From: Kiloniellaceae bacterium
Lineage (GTDB): Bacteria > Pseudomonadota > Alphaproteobacteria > Kiloniellales > J153
DNA: 64,000 nt
Assembly: GCA_021776095.1 (NCBI GenBank)
Contig: JAJFGO010000088.1
Span: 1 to 64,000 of the forward strand
Direction of reading: 5' to 3'
The first letter of the stretch is position 1. Each line of letters begins with the position of its first letter. A model generated the notes under the pieces. The model did no database searches, had not been told where the DNA came from, and saw only the letters and a program-made list of their open reading frames with translations. Made by a program: the position numbers and the translations under genes. This document shows, in pieces, positions 27,765 through 37,450 of the stretch.

Positions 27765-28763
27765 ATGACCAACCAGGCCATCGACGTCCTCGGCATCGGC
27801 AACGCCATTGTCGATGTCATATCCCAAGCCGACGATGCCTTCTTGCAGGCCCGATCGCTGACCAAGGGAACCATGGCGCTGATCGACGCCGCGCGCGCGG
27901 AGGAGCTTTATGCCCTCATGGGCCCGGGCATCGAGATGTCCGGCGGCTCGGCGGCCAATACCATGGCCGGCCTCGCCTCCCTGGGCGGACAGGGGGCTTT
28001 CATCGGCAAGGTCCGCAACGACCAGCTGGGCGGCATTTTTCGCCACGATATCCGCGCCAACGGCCTGACCTTCGACACTCCAGCCTCGACCGAGGGGCAG
28101 CCGACCGCGCGCTGCCTGATCTTCGTGACCCCGGATGCCCAGCGCACCATGAACACCTTTCTCGGCGCCTCGGTCGCGCTCGGCCCCGAGGATTTGGACG
28201 CCGAATTGATCGAGCGGGCCAAGATCACCTACCTGGAAGGCTATCTCTGGGATGCCCCGGCGGCCAAAGAGGCCTTCGTCCAGGCGGCGCGCATCGCCCA
28301 TAAGGCGGGCCGGCGGGTCGCCCTGAGCCTGTCCGACCCCTTCTGCGTCGAGCGCCACCGGGAGTCCTTCCTGGACTTGGTCGAGGCGCATATCGACCTT
28401 CTCTTCGCCAACGAGGTGGAGATCTGCACGCTTTACGGGGTTCACGACTTCGATGCCGCCCTGCAGAAGGTGCGCGGCCATTGCGAGGTCGCGGTTCTGA
28501 CCCGCAGCGCCCGCGGCGCGGTCGTGCTCTCCGGCGAAGAGGTGCACGTGGTGGACGCGGAGCCGGTCGCGCAGGTGGTCGATACCACCGGGGCCGGGGA
28601 TCTCTACGCCGCCGGGTTCCTGTTCGGCTATACCCGGGGCAAGAACCTCTACGATTGCGGCCGGATCGGCGCCATTGCCTCGGCAGAGGTTATTTCCCAT
28701 TTTGGGGCCCGGCCCGAGGTTTCCCTGGCCGGACTAGTGGAATATCGCCTTGGCCATACCTAA
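27765..28763 (+). CDS. PfkB-family sugar/nucleoside kinase, adenosine kinase type
   Basis: This 332-residue ribokinase-fold enzyme has LGIGNAIVDVISQ near the start, GGSAANTMAGLASLGG (substrate site), GKVRNDQLGG, and the C-terminal anion-hole/catalytic motif DTTGAGDLYAAGFLFGY. The catalytic base is the Asp of TGAGD. The overall pattern matches adenosine kinases of alphaproteobacteria, which salvage adenosine to AMP. No other purine gene is adjacent, so the substrate assignment comes from family resemblance only. Confidence 0.9.
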   Translation: MTNQAIDVLGIGNAIVDVISQADDAFLQARSLTKGTMALIDAARAEELYALMGPGIEMSGGSAANTMAGLASLGGQGAFIGKVRNDQLGGIFRHDIRANGLTFDTPASTEGQPTARCLIFVTPDAQRTMNTFLGASVALGPEDLDAELIERAKITYLEGYLWDAPAAKEAFVQAARIAHKAGRRVALSLSDPFCVERHRESFLDLVEAHIDLLFANEVEICTLYGVHDFDAALQKVRGHCEVAVLTRSARGAVVLSGEEVHVVDAEPVAQVVDTTGAGDLYAAGFLFGYTRGKNLYDCGRIGAIASAEVISHFGARPEVSLAGLVEYRLGHT

Positions 28764-28970
28764 GTAACGGTTTTGCTTTAGCTTCGCCCTCGTGCCTTGA
28801 GGGACCCGGCACAGGGCCCGCGATTTAAGCTAGCCGAAAGCCTAACGAAAAGCCGAACCCGGTGTGGGTGCCGGCCAAAAGCGTAATCCGACCCAATCCG
28901 ATCGGATCGTGCTATCTAACCAGTTGATTTGTCGCATTTTCCGAGTTGGCGGACCGATTTCGATTTCGCC

Positions 28971-28984
28971 TGAAAATGCTCTAG
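28971..28984. repeat. Partial copy of the CTAGAGCA-ended element upstream of typA
   Basis: On the minus strand this reads CTAGAGCATTTTCA, sharing the CTAGAGCAT terminus with the element at 25256. It lies 28 bases before the typA start. No convincing second arm was found, although a loosely similar GTGCTATCTAAC sequence occurs at 28909-28920. Confidence 0.45.
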
Positions 28985-29011
28985 ATAACCTCGAACACAG
29001 AGTTTGACATC

Positions 29012-30844
29012 ATGGCCACCCCCGCGCTGCGTAATGTGGCGATCATTGCCCATGTCGACCACGGCAAGACCACGCTGGTCGATCAATTGTTGCGCCAATC
29101 GGGCACCTTCCGAGAGAAGGAGCAGGTCGCCGAACGCGCCATGGACAGCAACGATCTGGAGCGCGAGCGCGGTATCACGATCCTGGCCAAGTGCACGGCA
29201 GTCGAGTGGAACGGCGTACGCGTCAACATCGTCGACACCCCTGGGCACGCCGATTTCGGCGGTGAGGTGGAGCGTATCCTCTCCATGGTCGACGGCGTGC
29301 TGCTGCTGGTCGACGCCGCCGAGGGGCCCATGCCGCAGACCAAGTTCGTCACCATGAAAGCCCTAGCGCGCGGCCTGAAGCCGATTGTCGTGATCAACAA
29401 GGCCGACCGCCCGGACGGCGATCCGCACGACGCGCACAGCAAGGTCTTCGACCTTTTCGCCGCGCTCGGCGCCAGCGACGAGCAGCTCGATTTCCCGGCG
29501 CTCTTCGCCTCGGCCAAGCAGGGCTGGGCGGTGAGCGATCTGGACGATCCGCGCCAAGACATGACACCACTTTTCGACCTGATTCTGCACCACGTCCCAC
29601 CGCCCAAAGGCGACCGCGATGGCGCCTTCGCCATGCTGGTTACCCTGCTGGAAGCCGATCCCTATCTGGGCCGGGTCCTGACCGGCCGGATTCTTTCCGG
29701 CACCGCCCGGGTCAATATGAACATCAAGGCCCGGCATCAATTCGGCGATTCGGTCGAGGACGGCCGCCTGACCAAGTTGCTCGCCTTTCGCGGGCTAAAG
29801 CGCGTGCCGGTTGAAGAGGCCTCGGCCGGCGATATCGTCGCCATCGCCGGCCTGGCGGAGGCAACGGTCGCCGATACCATCTGCGCGTCCGACTTCGAAG
29901 GCGCCATCCCGGCCCAGCCGATCGATCCCCCGACCCTGGCCATGACATTTTCGGTCAACGATTCGCCGCTTGCCGGGCGCGAAGGCGACAAGGTGACCAG
30001 CCGCATGATCCGCACGCGCCTGCTGCGCGAAGCGGAGGGCAATGTTGCGATCCGGGTCACCGAAACCGCCGATAAGGATGCCTTCGAGGTTGCCGGGCGC
30101 GGTGAGCTTCAGTTGGGCGTCTTGATCGAAACCCTGCGCCGTGAAGGCTTTGAGCTGTCGATCAGCCGGCCGCGCGTCTTGTATCGCGACGACCCGGACA
30201 CCGGCCAGCGCATGGAGCCGATCGAGGAAGTCCAGATCGACGTCGACGAGGATTACGCCGGCGTGGTGGTCGAAGGCATGAGCGAACGCAAGGCGGAGAT
30301 GACCGGCATGGCGCCGTCGAGCGGCGGCAAGGTGCGGATCGGCTTCCTGGCGCCCTCCCGCGGCCTGATCGGTTATCATGGCGAATTCATGACCTCGACC
30401 CGAGGTACGGGGATCATGAACCGGGTGTTTCATGGCTATGCGCCCTACAAGGGGGCGGTCCAGGGCCGGCGTGCCGGTGTGCTGATCTCGACCGGAAACG
30501 GCAACGCCGTGCCCTATGCCCTGTGGAACCTGGAGGAGCGTGGCGTCATGTTCGTCACCCCTGGCACCGCCATCTATCAGGGCATGATCATCGGCGAGCA
30601 CAGCCGGGGTAACGACCTTGAAGTCAATCCGCTGAAGGCCAAGCAGTTGACCAACATGCGGGCATCCGGCAAGGACGAGGCGGTGCGCCTGACAACGCCC
30701 CGAACCATGAGCCTGGAGCAGGCCGTCGCCTATATCGCCGATGACGAGTTGGTCGAGGTCACGCCGAAATCGATCCGCCTGCGCAAGGCCGAGCTGGACC
30801 CGCACGAGCGCAAGAAGCAAAGCCGCCTGAAGGATGCCGGATAG
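29012..30844 (+). CDS. typA: Ribosome-associated GTPase TypA/BipA
   Basis: This 610-residue translational GTPase has G1 [10 protein letters not shown] near residue 11, effector region ERERGITI, G3 [14 protein letters not shown] and G4 NKADRPD. EF-G-like domains and the C-terminal TypA-specific domain follow ([17 protein letters not shown] and [12 protein letters not shown]). It binds the 70S ribosome and supports 50S assembly and growth at low temperature or under stress. Full length. It is preceded by a 248-base non-coding gap containing a partial palindromic repeat. Confidence 0.97.
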   Translation: MATPALRNVAIIAHVDHGKTTLVDQLLRQSGTFREKEQVAERAMDSNDLERERGITILAKCTAVEWNGVRVNIVDTPGHADFGGEVERILSMVDGVLLLVDAAEGPMPQTKFVTMKALARGLKPIVVINKADRPDGDPHDAHSKVFDLFAALGASDEQLDFPALFASAKQGWAVSDLDDPRQDMTPLFDLILHHVPPPKGDRDGAFAMLVTLLEADPYLGRVLTGRILSGTARVNMNIKARHQFGDSVEDGRLTKLLAFRGLKRVPVEEASAGDIVAIAGLAEATVADTICASDFEGAIPAQPIDPPTLAMTFSVNDSPLAGREGDKVTSRMIRTRLLREAEGNVAIRVTETADKDAFEVAGRGELQLGVLIETLRREGFELSISRPRVLYRDDPDTGQRMEPIEEVQIDVDEDYAGVVVEGMSERKAEMTGMAPSSGGKVRIGFLAPSRGLIGYHGEFMTSTRGTGIMNRVFHGYAPYKGAVQGRRAGVLISTGNGNAVPYALWNLEERGVMFVTPGTAIYQGMIIGEHSRGNDLEVNPLKAKQLTNMRASGKDEAVRLTTPRTMSLEQAVAYIADDELVEVTPKSIRLRKAELDPHERKKQSRLKDAG

Positions 30845-30900
30845 CAACGGAGCAACAGGAGCAAACTATCGGGTGATCGGCGCGCGCAATTCATTCGCCT

Positions 30901-30996
30901 GTCATCCCGGAAAGCGCCGTCAGGGGCTTACCCGGGATCTTGGGTGCGTGGGGAACGCGAAGATCCCGGCTCTCGCTGACGCTCGGCCGGGATGAC
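30901..30996. repeat. Inverted repeat with GTCATCCCGG/CCGGGATGAC ends
   Basis: GTCATCCCGG (30901-30910) is mirrored by CCGGGATGAC (30987-30996). An inner pair CCGGGATCTT / AAGATCCCGG lies near 30932-30941 and 30960-30969. This outer motif is a widespread intergenic repeat type in alphaproteobacteria. The right end contains the ATG used as the start of the following AmpG gene. Confidence 0.8.
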
Positions 30997-32314
30997 GGCA
31001 CGAATAAATAGCTGGCGCGCGGCCCTCCTGGTCTACCGCGACCGGCGGTTGCTGTTCATCCTTCTGATGGGCTTCGCCAGCGGCCTGCCGCTGCTCTTGA
31101 CCCTGTCCACCCTGTCGTATTGGCTGGCCAGCGTCGGCGTCGACAAGACCGCGATCGGCCTCTTCGCCCTGGTCGGCCTGCCCTACGGCGTTAAATTCCT
31201 CTGGGCCCCGGTCCTGGACCATCTGCGCGTGCCCTGGCTGTCGGCACGCCTGGGGCGCCGGCGCGCCTGGGCCCTGGTCATCCAAGCGGCCCTGGTCGTC
31301 GCGATCCTCGCGCTCGGCTGGACCGACCCAAGCGTGGCACCCTGGACCACGGCCGCCGCCGCCTTCGTGGTCGCCATCTTTTCCGCCAGTCAGGACATCG
31401 TAATCGATGCCTATCGGATCGAGATCCTGGCCGCGCACGAGCAAGGCGCCGGGGCCGCCGCCACGCAAACCGGTTATCGCGTCGGCCTGCTCTTGGCCGG
31501 GGCGGGCGCGATCGCACTGTCGGATTTTGTCGGCTGGCCGGTGGTCTTCGCGGCGCTCGCGGGCCTGGTCGCCTGCACCATGGTCGTGGTGCTGCTGGCA
31601 CCCCGCCCCGGGGTCGAATCGGAATTCGAGCGCGCGGGGAAATTAACGGCCGAACCGGGGGCTGGGCCCTCGCGCGCCGACTGGTTCGAAACGGCAGTGG
31701 TCGCGCCGCTCGCCGATATCCTACGCCGGCCCGGCTGGCTGGCCATCCTGGCTTTCGTCCTGCTTTACAAATTCGGCGACGCGATCGGCGGGGTCATGGC
31801 CAACCCCTTTTATGTGGAGATCGGGTTCACCGGCATTGAGATCGCTGGCGTGACTAAGGTCTTCGGCATGATCGCGACCCTATTGGGCGTCTTCGCCGGT
31901 GGCCTTCTGGTCGCGCGTTACGGCGTGTTTCGCGCCTTGCTGGTGGGCGGCATCTTGCAGGCGGCGAGCAACCTCCTATTCGCGGCGCAGGCGGCCATCG
32001 GTCCCGATGTCAGCTTCCTGGCCGTGACCATCGGCGCCGACAACTTCACCGGCGGCCTGGGCTCGGCCGCCTTCGTCGCCTATCTTTCCGGCCTGTGCAA
32101 TGTCGCCTTCACCGGCACGCAATACGCGCTTTTGACCTCCTTCATGGCCGCCGGGCGCACCGTGCTGTCCTCCGGTGGCGGCTGGCTGGCCGACCAGATG
32201 GATTGGATCATGTTCTTCGTGCTGACCACCGGCCTAGCCGTGCCGGGCCTGCTGCTTCTGCTGATTCTGATGCGCCTGCCCGCGGCGCGCCTGGTTGGGG
32301 CACCTGGTCGTTGA
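30992..32314 (+). CDS. ampG: AmpG-type muropeptide permease (MFS transporter)
   Basis: This 440-residue, about 12-segment MFS protein has near its N-terminus the AmpG signature LLMGFASGLPLLLTLSTLSYW, and GLFALVGLPYGVKFLWAPVLD shortly after. AmpG imports anhydro-muropeptides from the periplasm for peptidoglycan recycling, which fits AmgK and MurU at 14.5-16.2 kb of this window. ATG 30992 lies inside a repeat end (GGGATGAC); no better start is present before the first membrane segment. The stop overlaps the TTG start of the macrodomain gene. Confidence 0.88.
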   Translation: MTARINSWRAALLVYRDRRLLFILLMGFASGLPLLLTLSTLSYWLASVGVDKTAIGLFALVGLPYGVKFLWAPVLDHLRVPWLSARLGRRRAWALVIQAALVVAILALGWTDPSVAPWTTAAAAFVVAIFSASQDIVIDAYRIEILAAHEQGAGAAATQTGYRVGLLLAGAGAIALSDFVGWPVVFAALAGLVACTMVVVLLAPRPGVESEFERAGKLTAEPGAGPSRADWFETAVVAPLADILRRPGWLAILAFVLLYKFGDAIGGVMANPFYVEIGFTGIEIAGVTKVFGMIATLLGVFAGGLLVARYGVFRALLVGGILQAASNLLFAAQAAIGPDVSFLAVTIGADNFTGGLGSAAFVAYLSGLCNVAFTGTQYALLTSFMAAGRTVLSSGGGWLADQMDWIMFFVLTTGLAVPGLLLLLILMRLPAARLVGAPGR

Positions 32315-32820
32315 GCGCGCGGCTGGAAATTCACGATGGCGACATCACCACGCTGGCGTTCGACGCCATCGTCAATGCCGCCAACGAGCGGCTCGCGGCC
32401 GGCGGCGGTGTGTGCGGCGCCATACACCGCGCGGCCGGGCCGGAACTGGCCGAAGCCTGCCGCACCGCCGGCCCATGTCCAACCGGCGAGGCGCGCATCA
32501 CACTGGGGTTCCGCCTCCAGGCGCGCCACGTGATTCACGCGGTTGGTCCGGTCTGGCAGGGCGGCGACCAGGGCGAGGACGCCCTGCTGGGCGCGGCCTA
32601 CGAAAACGCCCTGACGCTCGCGGCACGGCACGGCCTGAAATCGATCGCCTTCCCAGCGATCTCGACCGGGATTTACGGCTTTCCCCTGGCACGCGCGACC
32701 AGGATCGCGGTATCCACCGCGCGCGCTTGGTGCGAGGCCAACCCGAGTTTCGAGCGCGTGGTCTTTTGCGTGTTCGGCGCCGAGGCGGCGGCCGCGTACC
32801 GCAAGGCTATGGGTCGGTAA
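32311..32820 (+). CDS. Macrodomain protein (ADP-ribose / O-acetyl-ADP-ribose hydrolase type)
   Basis: This 169-residue single macrodomain has IHDGDITTLAFDAIVNAANERL followed by GGGVCGAIHRAAGPEL, the adenine- and ribose-binding motifs of the MacroD/YmdB class, then FPAISTGIYGFPLARAT. Such enzymes hydrolyse O-acetyl-ADP-ribose or mono-ADP-ribosyl protein. TTG 32311 is chosen because it overlaps the ampG stop as TTGA and the fold begins right there. An upstream extension of the frame lies inside ampG. Confidence 0.92.
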   Translation: MSARLEIHDGDITTLAFDAIVNAANERLAAGGGVCGAIHRAAGPELAEACRTAGPCPTGEARITLGFRLQARHVIHAVGPVWQGGDQGEDALLGAAYENALTLAARHGLKSIAFPAISTGIYGFPLARATRIAVSTARAWCEANPSFERVVFCVFGAEAAAAYRKAMGR

Positions 32821-32848
32821 GCGAGGCTTCGGGACCCGTGGGGCGCAC

Positions 32849-33760
32849 ATGAGCCTGTTCCTGGATGTCGTCACCGGCATCACCATTCCGCTGGTCTTGC
32901 TGATCGGCTTCGGCTTCTTGCTGCAAACCCGGGTCGGGCTTGAGACCGCCACGCTCAACCGCCTGGTCGTCTACGGCACCCTGCCGGCCCTCTTGATCCT
33001 CAGCCTGTCGCGCGCCGATTTGCCCTTGGCCGAGGTTCAGGCCACGGTGCTGTTCACCATCGCGCAGTTCTTCGGACTCATGGCCCTGGGCTGGGCGGCG
33101 GCCGTGGCGCTGCGCCTAGATCCCAGCTATCGCCCGGTGATCGCTCTGGCTGCGCCCTTCGCCAACACCGGCAACTATGGCATTCCGGTCATCGAGCTGA
33201 CCTTCGGCATCGCCTACGTGCCGCACCAGGCGATCATCACCACCATACTGACCGTGCTGATCTTGGGGCTAAGCCCCTTTATCCTGGCGAGCGGCAAGGG
33301 CTGGCGCGCGTCCATCATGGGCGCTCTGCGCACCCCGGTGATCCCGGCGATCGTCCTGGGCCTGGCCTTGAATGCCCTGGACCTGGCGCTGCCCCAGATC
33401 CTGGCCGCACCCTTGGAATTGGTCGCGGCGGCCAACACGCCGGTTGCGCTGATCGCGCTCGGCGCGCAGTTGGGCACCGGTACCTGGGCCATCGCCCGCA
33501 CGCCGGTCGCCTTGGGCATCGGCCTGCGGCTGATTGCCGGGCCTCTGGTGACCTGGACCGCGCTCATGGCACTCGGCCTGCCGGAGGGCCTGAACGACCT
33601 TCTGCTGGTCGGCGCCGGCCTGCCGGTCGGCATCCTGCTGCCGATCTTTTGCGCCGAGTACGACCGCCACCCCCGCGCCGCCTCGGCCATGGTCGCGGTC
33701 TCGACCGCCCTTAGTCCGGTGGTGATAACCTTGCTGGTGCTGGCCGCGCGCGCGACCTGA
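32849..33760 (+). CDS. AEC-family (auxin efflux carrier-like) transporter
   Basis: This 303-residue membrane protein has about ten hydrophobic segments. It shows the AEC/PIN-like pattern LNRLVVYGTLPALLILSLS in the first half and AAPFANTGNYGIPVIEL around residue 105, where the broken-helix substrate site lies. The C-terminal half repeats the topology, ending GLPVGILLPIFCAEYDRHP. Bacterial members export malate, malonate or related organic acids, but the substrate cannot be read from this sequence. The 3' end faces phoB. Confidence 0.88.
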   Translation: MSLFLDVVTGITIPLVLLIGFGFLLQTRVGLETATLNRLVVYGTLPALLILSLSRADLPLAEVQATVLFTIAQFFGLMALGWAAAVALRLDPSYRPVIALAAPFANTGNYGIPVIELTFGIAYVPHQAIITTILTVLILGLSPFILASGKGWRASIMGALRTPVIPAIVLGLALNALDLALPQILAAPLELVAAANTPVALIALGAQLGTGTWAIARTPVALGIGLRLIAGPLVTWTALMALGLPEGLNDLLLVGAGLPVGILLPIFCAEYDRHPRAASAMVAVSTALSPVVITLLVLAARAT

Positions 33761-33811
33761 GGTTAGACCGCAAGTGGGCCGCAACGACGTCCAGCGGGCG
33801 CGATAAACCGG

Positions 33812-33845
33812 TCAAATGGTGCAATATGGTCGGAATATGCTCTAG
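33812..33845. repeat. Solo half of the CTAGAGCATATTCC inverted repeat
   Basis: Thirty-one of 34 bases match the right arm of the 25.4 kb element (25388-25421). No matching left arm occurs within the 80-base gap. Its terminal CTAG provides the TAG stop codon of phoB. It lies between the convergent AEC transporter and phoB genes. Confidence 0.8.
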
Positions 33846-34537
33846 GCCGCGCTCGATTGGTCCAAGGCATAACCCGCGGCGCGTACGGTGCGGATCAGAT
33901 CGGCATCGCCATCACCGTTGAGCGCCTTGCGCAGGCGCCGGATGTGAACGTCGACGGTACGCGCCTCGACATAAACATCGTGGCCCCACACTGCGTCCAA
34001 GAGCTGTTCCCGGCTGAACACACGGCGGGGGTTGCGCAACAGGTAATGGAGGAGGCGGAATTCGGTCGGCCCCAAGTGGATCGCGCGGCCATCTCGGCGT
34101 ACCCGATGGGCGGTCAGGTCCATGGACAGGTCCGCGAAGATCAGGGTCTCCACCTGCCGGTCGGGCCGCGCCCGGCGCAAGAGCGCGCGTATGCGCGCGA
34201 TCAGTTCGACCGGCGAGAACGGCTTGGTAACATAGTCGTCGGCCCCGCCTTGCAGGCCGCGCACCTTGTCGGCCTCCTCGCCGCGCGCGGTCAGCATGAT
34301 GATCGGCACCGCGCGCGAATCCGGTTTGCGGCGCAGGCGCCGGCAAACCTCGATGCCCGACATGACCGGCAGCATCCAATCCAAGACAATAAGGTCGGGC
34401 TTGGTTTCCTCGGCCCGCAGCAAGGCTTCCTCGCCATCGCCCGCCTCGCTGACCTCAAAACCTTCGCGCTCCAGATTATAACGCAGAAGGGTGACTAAGG
34501 CCGCCTCGTCTTCGACAATCAGTATTTTCTCTGCCAT
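33842..34537 (-). CDS. phoB: Phosphate regulon response regulator PhoB
   Basis: This 231-residue OmpR-family regulator has a receiver domain with D10 in VEDEAAL, phospho-acceptor D53 in VLDWMLPVMSG and K105 in TKPFSPVEL. The winged-helix output domain has GPTEFRLLHYLLRNPRRVFSREQLLDAVWG and VDVHIRRLRKAL. It binds Pho boxes when phosphate is low. ATG 34537 (MAEKILIV) is preferred; an ATG at 34558 would add seven residues. It is the last gene of pstSCAB-phoU-phoB, and no PhoR kinase gene lies in the window. Confidence 0.96.
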   Translation of the reverse strand: MAEKILIVEDEAALVTLLRYNLEREGFEVSEAGDGEEALLRAEETKPDLIVLDWMLPVMSGIEVCRRLRRKPDSRAVPIIMLTARGEEADKVRGLQGGADDYVTKPFSPVELIARIRALLRRARPDRQVETLIFADLSMDLTAHRVRRDGRAIHLGPTEFRLLHYLLRNPRRVFSREQLLDAVWGHDVYVEARTVDVHIRRLRKALNGDGDADLIRTVRAAGYALDQSSAA

Positions 34538-34560
34538 TGATTTTTCTCGACTCGCCATTC

Positions 34561-35295
34561 CTAGGTGTCCTCCGCAGGTGCCGCCGGTACGACCACGGAA
34601 AAACTGGAGGTATCGCCCTTGGGCCGGCCACCTTCGATTCGCTTCCCGGTCGCCAGGAAGTGGATCGTCTCCGCGATATTGGTCGCGTGATCGCCCATGC
34701 GTTCGATGTTTTTGGCGATGAAGATCAAGTGGGTCCCGGCCGAAATGTTGCGCGGGTCCTCCATCATATAGGTCAAGATTTCCCGGAATAGACCGGTGTA
34801 CATCTCGTCGACTTCTTCGTCCCGGTGCCAAACATCGAGTGCTTTTTCGGCATCGAGCGCAACATAGGCATCGAGGGTGTCCTTGATGATCGATTGAACC
34901 AGGCGGCCCATGCGCGGGATCGCGACAACCGGCGCGATGGGCGGGGATTGATTGATCGCGATCACCCGCTTAGCGATGTTTTTCGCGTAGTCGCCGATGC
35001 GCTCCAAATCGCTGGAAATCTTGAACGCCGCCAAGGCCTGGCGCAAATCGTCGGCCATGGGTTGGCGCAAAGCAAGCAACCGCACAACGTCCTGATCGAG
35101 GCGTTCTTCCAGGTCGTCGATCGAAGAGTCCTGCTGCACCACCTGCGCGGCAAGTTCGCTATCGCGTTTGATCAGCGCCTGCATAACGGTGGCCAGTTGC
35201 GATTCCGCCATGCCGCCCATGCGGATCACGATTTCGCCCAGGCTGTGCAACTGCTCGTCGAAGGACTTGACGATATGTTGCGGCGGATTGGTCAT
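34561..35295 (-). CDS. phoU: Phosphate signalling protein PhoU
   Basis: This 244-residue all-helical protein is made of two three-helix bundles. The start HIVKSFDEQLHSLGEIVIRMG and the metal-binding E/DxxxD motifs (DLERIGDYAKNIAKR in the first half and NIERMGDHATNIAE in the second) are diagnostic. PhoU connects the Pst transporter to the PhoR/PhoB pair and dampens the response when phosphate is plentiful. The acidic, Ala-rich last 25 residues are variable. Confidence 0.97.
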   Translation of the reverse strand: MTNPPQHIVKSFDEQLHSLGEIVIRMGGMAESQLATVMQALIKRDSELAAQVVQQDSSIDDLEERLDQDVVRLLALRQPMADDLRQALAAFKISSDLERIGDYAKNIAKRVIAINQSPPIAPVVAIPRMGRLVQSIIKDTLDAYVALDAEKALDVWHRDEEVDEMYTGLFREILTYMMEDPRNISAGTHLIFIAKNIERMGDHATNIAETIHFLATGKRIEGGRPKGDTSSFSVVVPAAPAEDT

Positions 35296-35312
35296 GTTGC
35301 GCGCCTTCCTGC

Positions 35313-36134
35313 CTAACCGAAGCGGCCGGTGATGTAATCCCGGGTCCGCTCGTCCTGAGGGGTCGTAAAGATCATTTCGGTATCGCCATGTTCGACCAGC
35401 GTCCCCAAATGAAAGAAAGCGGTCTGCTGCGATACCCGCGCCGCCTGCTGCATGGAATGAGTCACGATCACCATGGTCAGATTCGCACGCAGCTCGTCCA
35501 TCAACTCCTCGATCCGGGCCGTCGCGATCGGGTCGAGAGCGGAACACGGCTCATCCATGAGAATGACCTCGGGGTCGACCGCGATCGCGCGCGCGATACA
35601 CAGGCGCTGTTGCTGACCGCCCGACAAGCCGGTGCCCGATTCGTTCAGGCGATCCTTGACCTCTTGCCACAGGCCGGCGCGTACCAGGCTGTTTTGGACG
35701 ATCTCGTCAAGCTCGCCGCGATTGGCCGCCAGGCCGTGTATCCGCGGCCCATAGGCAACGTTGTCGTAGATCGACTTGGGGAAGGGGTTCGGCTTTTGAA
35801 ACACCATGCCGACCCGCGCGCGAAGGTGCACCACGTCGAGCGCGGGGTCGTAGACGTCTTTCCCGTCCACTTCCAGGGTGCCGGTGACACGGCAACCCTC
35901 GATCACGTCGTTCATGCGGTTGAAACATCGCAGGAAGGTCGACTTGCCGCAGCCTGAGGGCCCGATCAGGGCCGTCACCTGATTCGCGCCGATATCGAGC
36001 GTGACGTCCTTAATGGCCTGCGTCTCGTTATAATAAACGTTCACGTCGCGCGCGCGCATCTTAACCGGCGCGGCCTGCGGGGCAGTGCCCGGACCGGGTT
36101 CGGACTCGACCTCAGCTAGAACCGCCATTTCCAT
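35313..36134 (-). CDS. pstB: Phosphate ABC transporter ATP-binding protein PstB
   Basis: This 273-residue ABC ATPase has Walker [21 protein letters not shown], signature [16 protein letters not shown], and Walker [15 protein letters not shown] followed by [17 protein letters not shown] after Walker A is specific for PstB. A 25-residue Glu/Pro-rich extension precedes the conserved start. It lies 17 bases from phoU and 11 bases from pstA. Confidence 0.97.
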   Translation of the reverse strand: MEMAVLAEVESEPGPGTAPQAAPVKMRARDVNVYYNETQAIKDVTLDIGANQVTALIGPSGCGKSTFLRCFNRMNDVIEGCRVTGTLEVDGKDVYDPALDVVHLRARVGMVFQKPNPFPKSIYDNVAYGPRIHGLAANRGELDEIVQNSLVRAGLWQEVKDRLNESGTGLSGGQQQRLCIARAIAVDPEVILMDEPCSALDPIATARIEELMDELRANLTMVIVTHSMQQAARVSQQTAFFHLGTLVEHGDTEMIFTTPQDERTRDYITGRFG

Positions 36135-36145
36135 CTTCCTCTCCC

Positions 36146-37450
36146 TTACCAGCGCCGCTCGAAGCGTTTGCGCACGACGACGGCCAAGGCGTTCATGGCT
36201 ATCAGAAATGCCAGAAGCACCATGATCGCGGCGCTTGTCTTTGCCACGAAAGCGCGTTCCGGACTATCCGCCCAAAGATAAATCTGCACCGGCAAGACGG
36301 TCGAGGGGTCGGTGAAGCCACCCGGCACGTCGACAATGAAGGCCACCATGCCGATCATCAAGAGCGGCGCGGATTCGCCCAGGGCCTGGGCCATGCCGAT
36401 GATCGTGCCGGTCAACATGCCCGGCATGGCGAGCGGCAGCACATGATGGGTCACGGCCTGCAAGTGCGATGCACCGACGCCGAGCGCCGCCTCGCGGACC
36501 GAGGGCGGCACGGCCTTCAAGGCGGCCCGCCCGGCGATGATGATGGTCGGCAAGGTCATGAGCGCGAGCACCATGCCGCCGACCAGCGGGGCCGAGCGGG
36601 GCAAGCCGAAAAAATTCAAAAACACCGCCAGGCCGAGCAAGCCGAACACAATGGAGGGCACCGCCGCCAGGTTGTTGATGTTGACCTCGATCAGGTCGGT
36701 CCAGCGGTTCTTGGGGGCGAACTCCTCCAGATAAACCGCGGCCAACACGCCGGCCGGAAAGCTGAGCACCAGGGTCACCAGCAAGGTCAGGAACGAACCG
36801 ACCACGGCACCCCGAATTCCCGCCAGTTCCGGTTCCCGCGAATCGCCCGTGGCGAAAAAGGTCGTGTTGAACTTCGATCGTACCGCGCCGCGCGCCTCAA
36901 GGGTGTCGAACCAAGCAATTTCCTGGTCCTTCACGCGCCGGTCCGCGGCGGCCACGTCGCGGGCGATCTTGCCCTTGGCAAAACTGTCGATATCGTCGGA
37001 GGTCTTGAGCCAAACCGTTTGGGAACCGCCAATCAGGCCGGGGTCGGACAGGACCATGTTCTGCAGTGTCAGTCCGGCACCGGAACTGATCATCCTGACC
37101 AGGGTCCGTTTCGCGCGGCGTTCGGTGACCTCGGGAAACTGCGCCTGCATGGCCCGGTGGACCAGGGTCTGATAGTTCGCGAACCGCAAGATCTCGGGGT
37201 CGCGCGTACCATCAGGGTCGATCGTTTCCGGATCGAATTCGATCTCCAGGACGATCTCGGTCTGAAAGAACGCCGTATAGCCGTTCGCGACGATGGTCCC
37301 GAGCAGCAGCAACAGAATCGCGGCCCCAGTGAAAACGGCGCCCAGGCCATAGAGCCGGAACCGGCGCTCCGCCGCCCTGCGGCGCGCCAGGCGCGCGGGC
37401 GAGAGTTTGGAACGCCCGGCCGGTTCGGCGAATTGGGCGGCGTCAGTCAT
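36146..37450 (-). CDS. pstA: Phosphate ABC transporter permease PstA, long alphaproteobacterial form
   Basis: This 434-residue permease has an N-terminal cytoplasmic tail, a first membrane segment ([20 protein letters not shown]) and a roughly 150-residue periplasmic insertion. Five membrane segments follow, with the ABC coupling motif [25 protein letters not shown]. Ordinary PstA is near 280-300 residues; the long N-terminal region is the extra domain seen in alphaproteobacterial PstA. ATG 37450 overlaps the pstC stop by eight bases. Confidence 0.95.
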   Translation of the reverse strand: MTDAAQFAEPAGRSKLSPARLARRRAAERRFRLYGLGAVFTGAAILLLLLGTIVANGYTAFFQTEIVLEIEFDPETIDPDGTRDPEILRFANYQTLVHRAMQAQFPEVTERRAKRTLVRMISSGAGLTLQNMVLSDPGLIGGSQTVWLKTSDDIDSFAKGKIARDVAAADRRVKDQEIAWFDTLEARGAVRSKFNTTFFATGDSREPELAGIRGAVVGSFLTLLVTLVLSFPAGVLAAVYLEEFAPKNRWTDLIEVNINNLAAVPSIVFGLLGLAVFLNFFGLPRSAPLVGGMVLALMTLPTIIIAGRAALKAVPPSVREAALGVGASHLQAVTHHVLPLAMPGMLTGTIIGMAQALGESAPLLMIGMVAFIVDVPGGFTDPSTVLPVQIYLWADSPERAFVAKTSAAIMVLLAFLIAMNALAVVVRKRFERRW

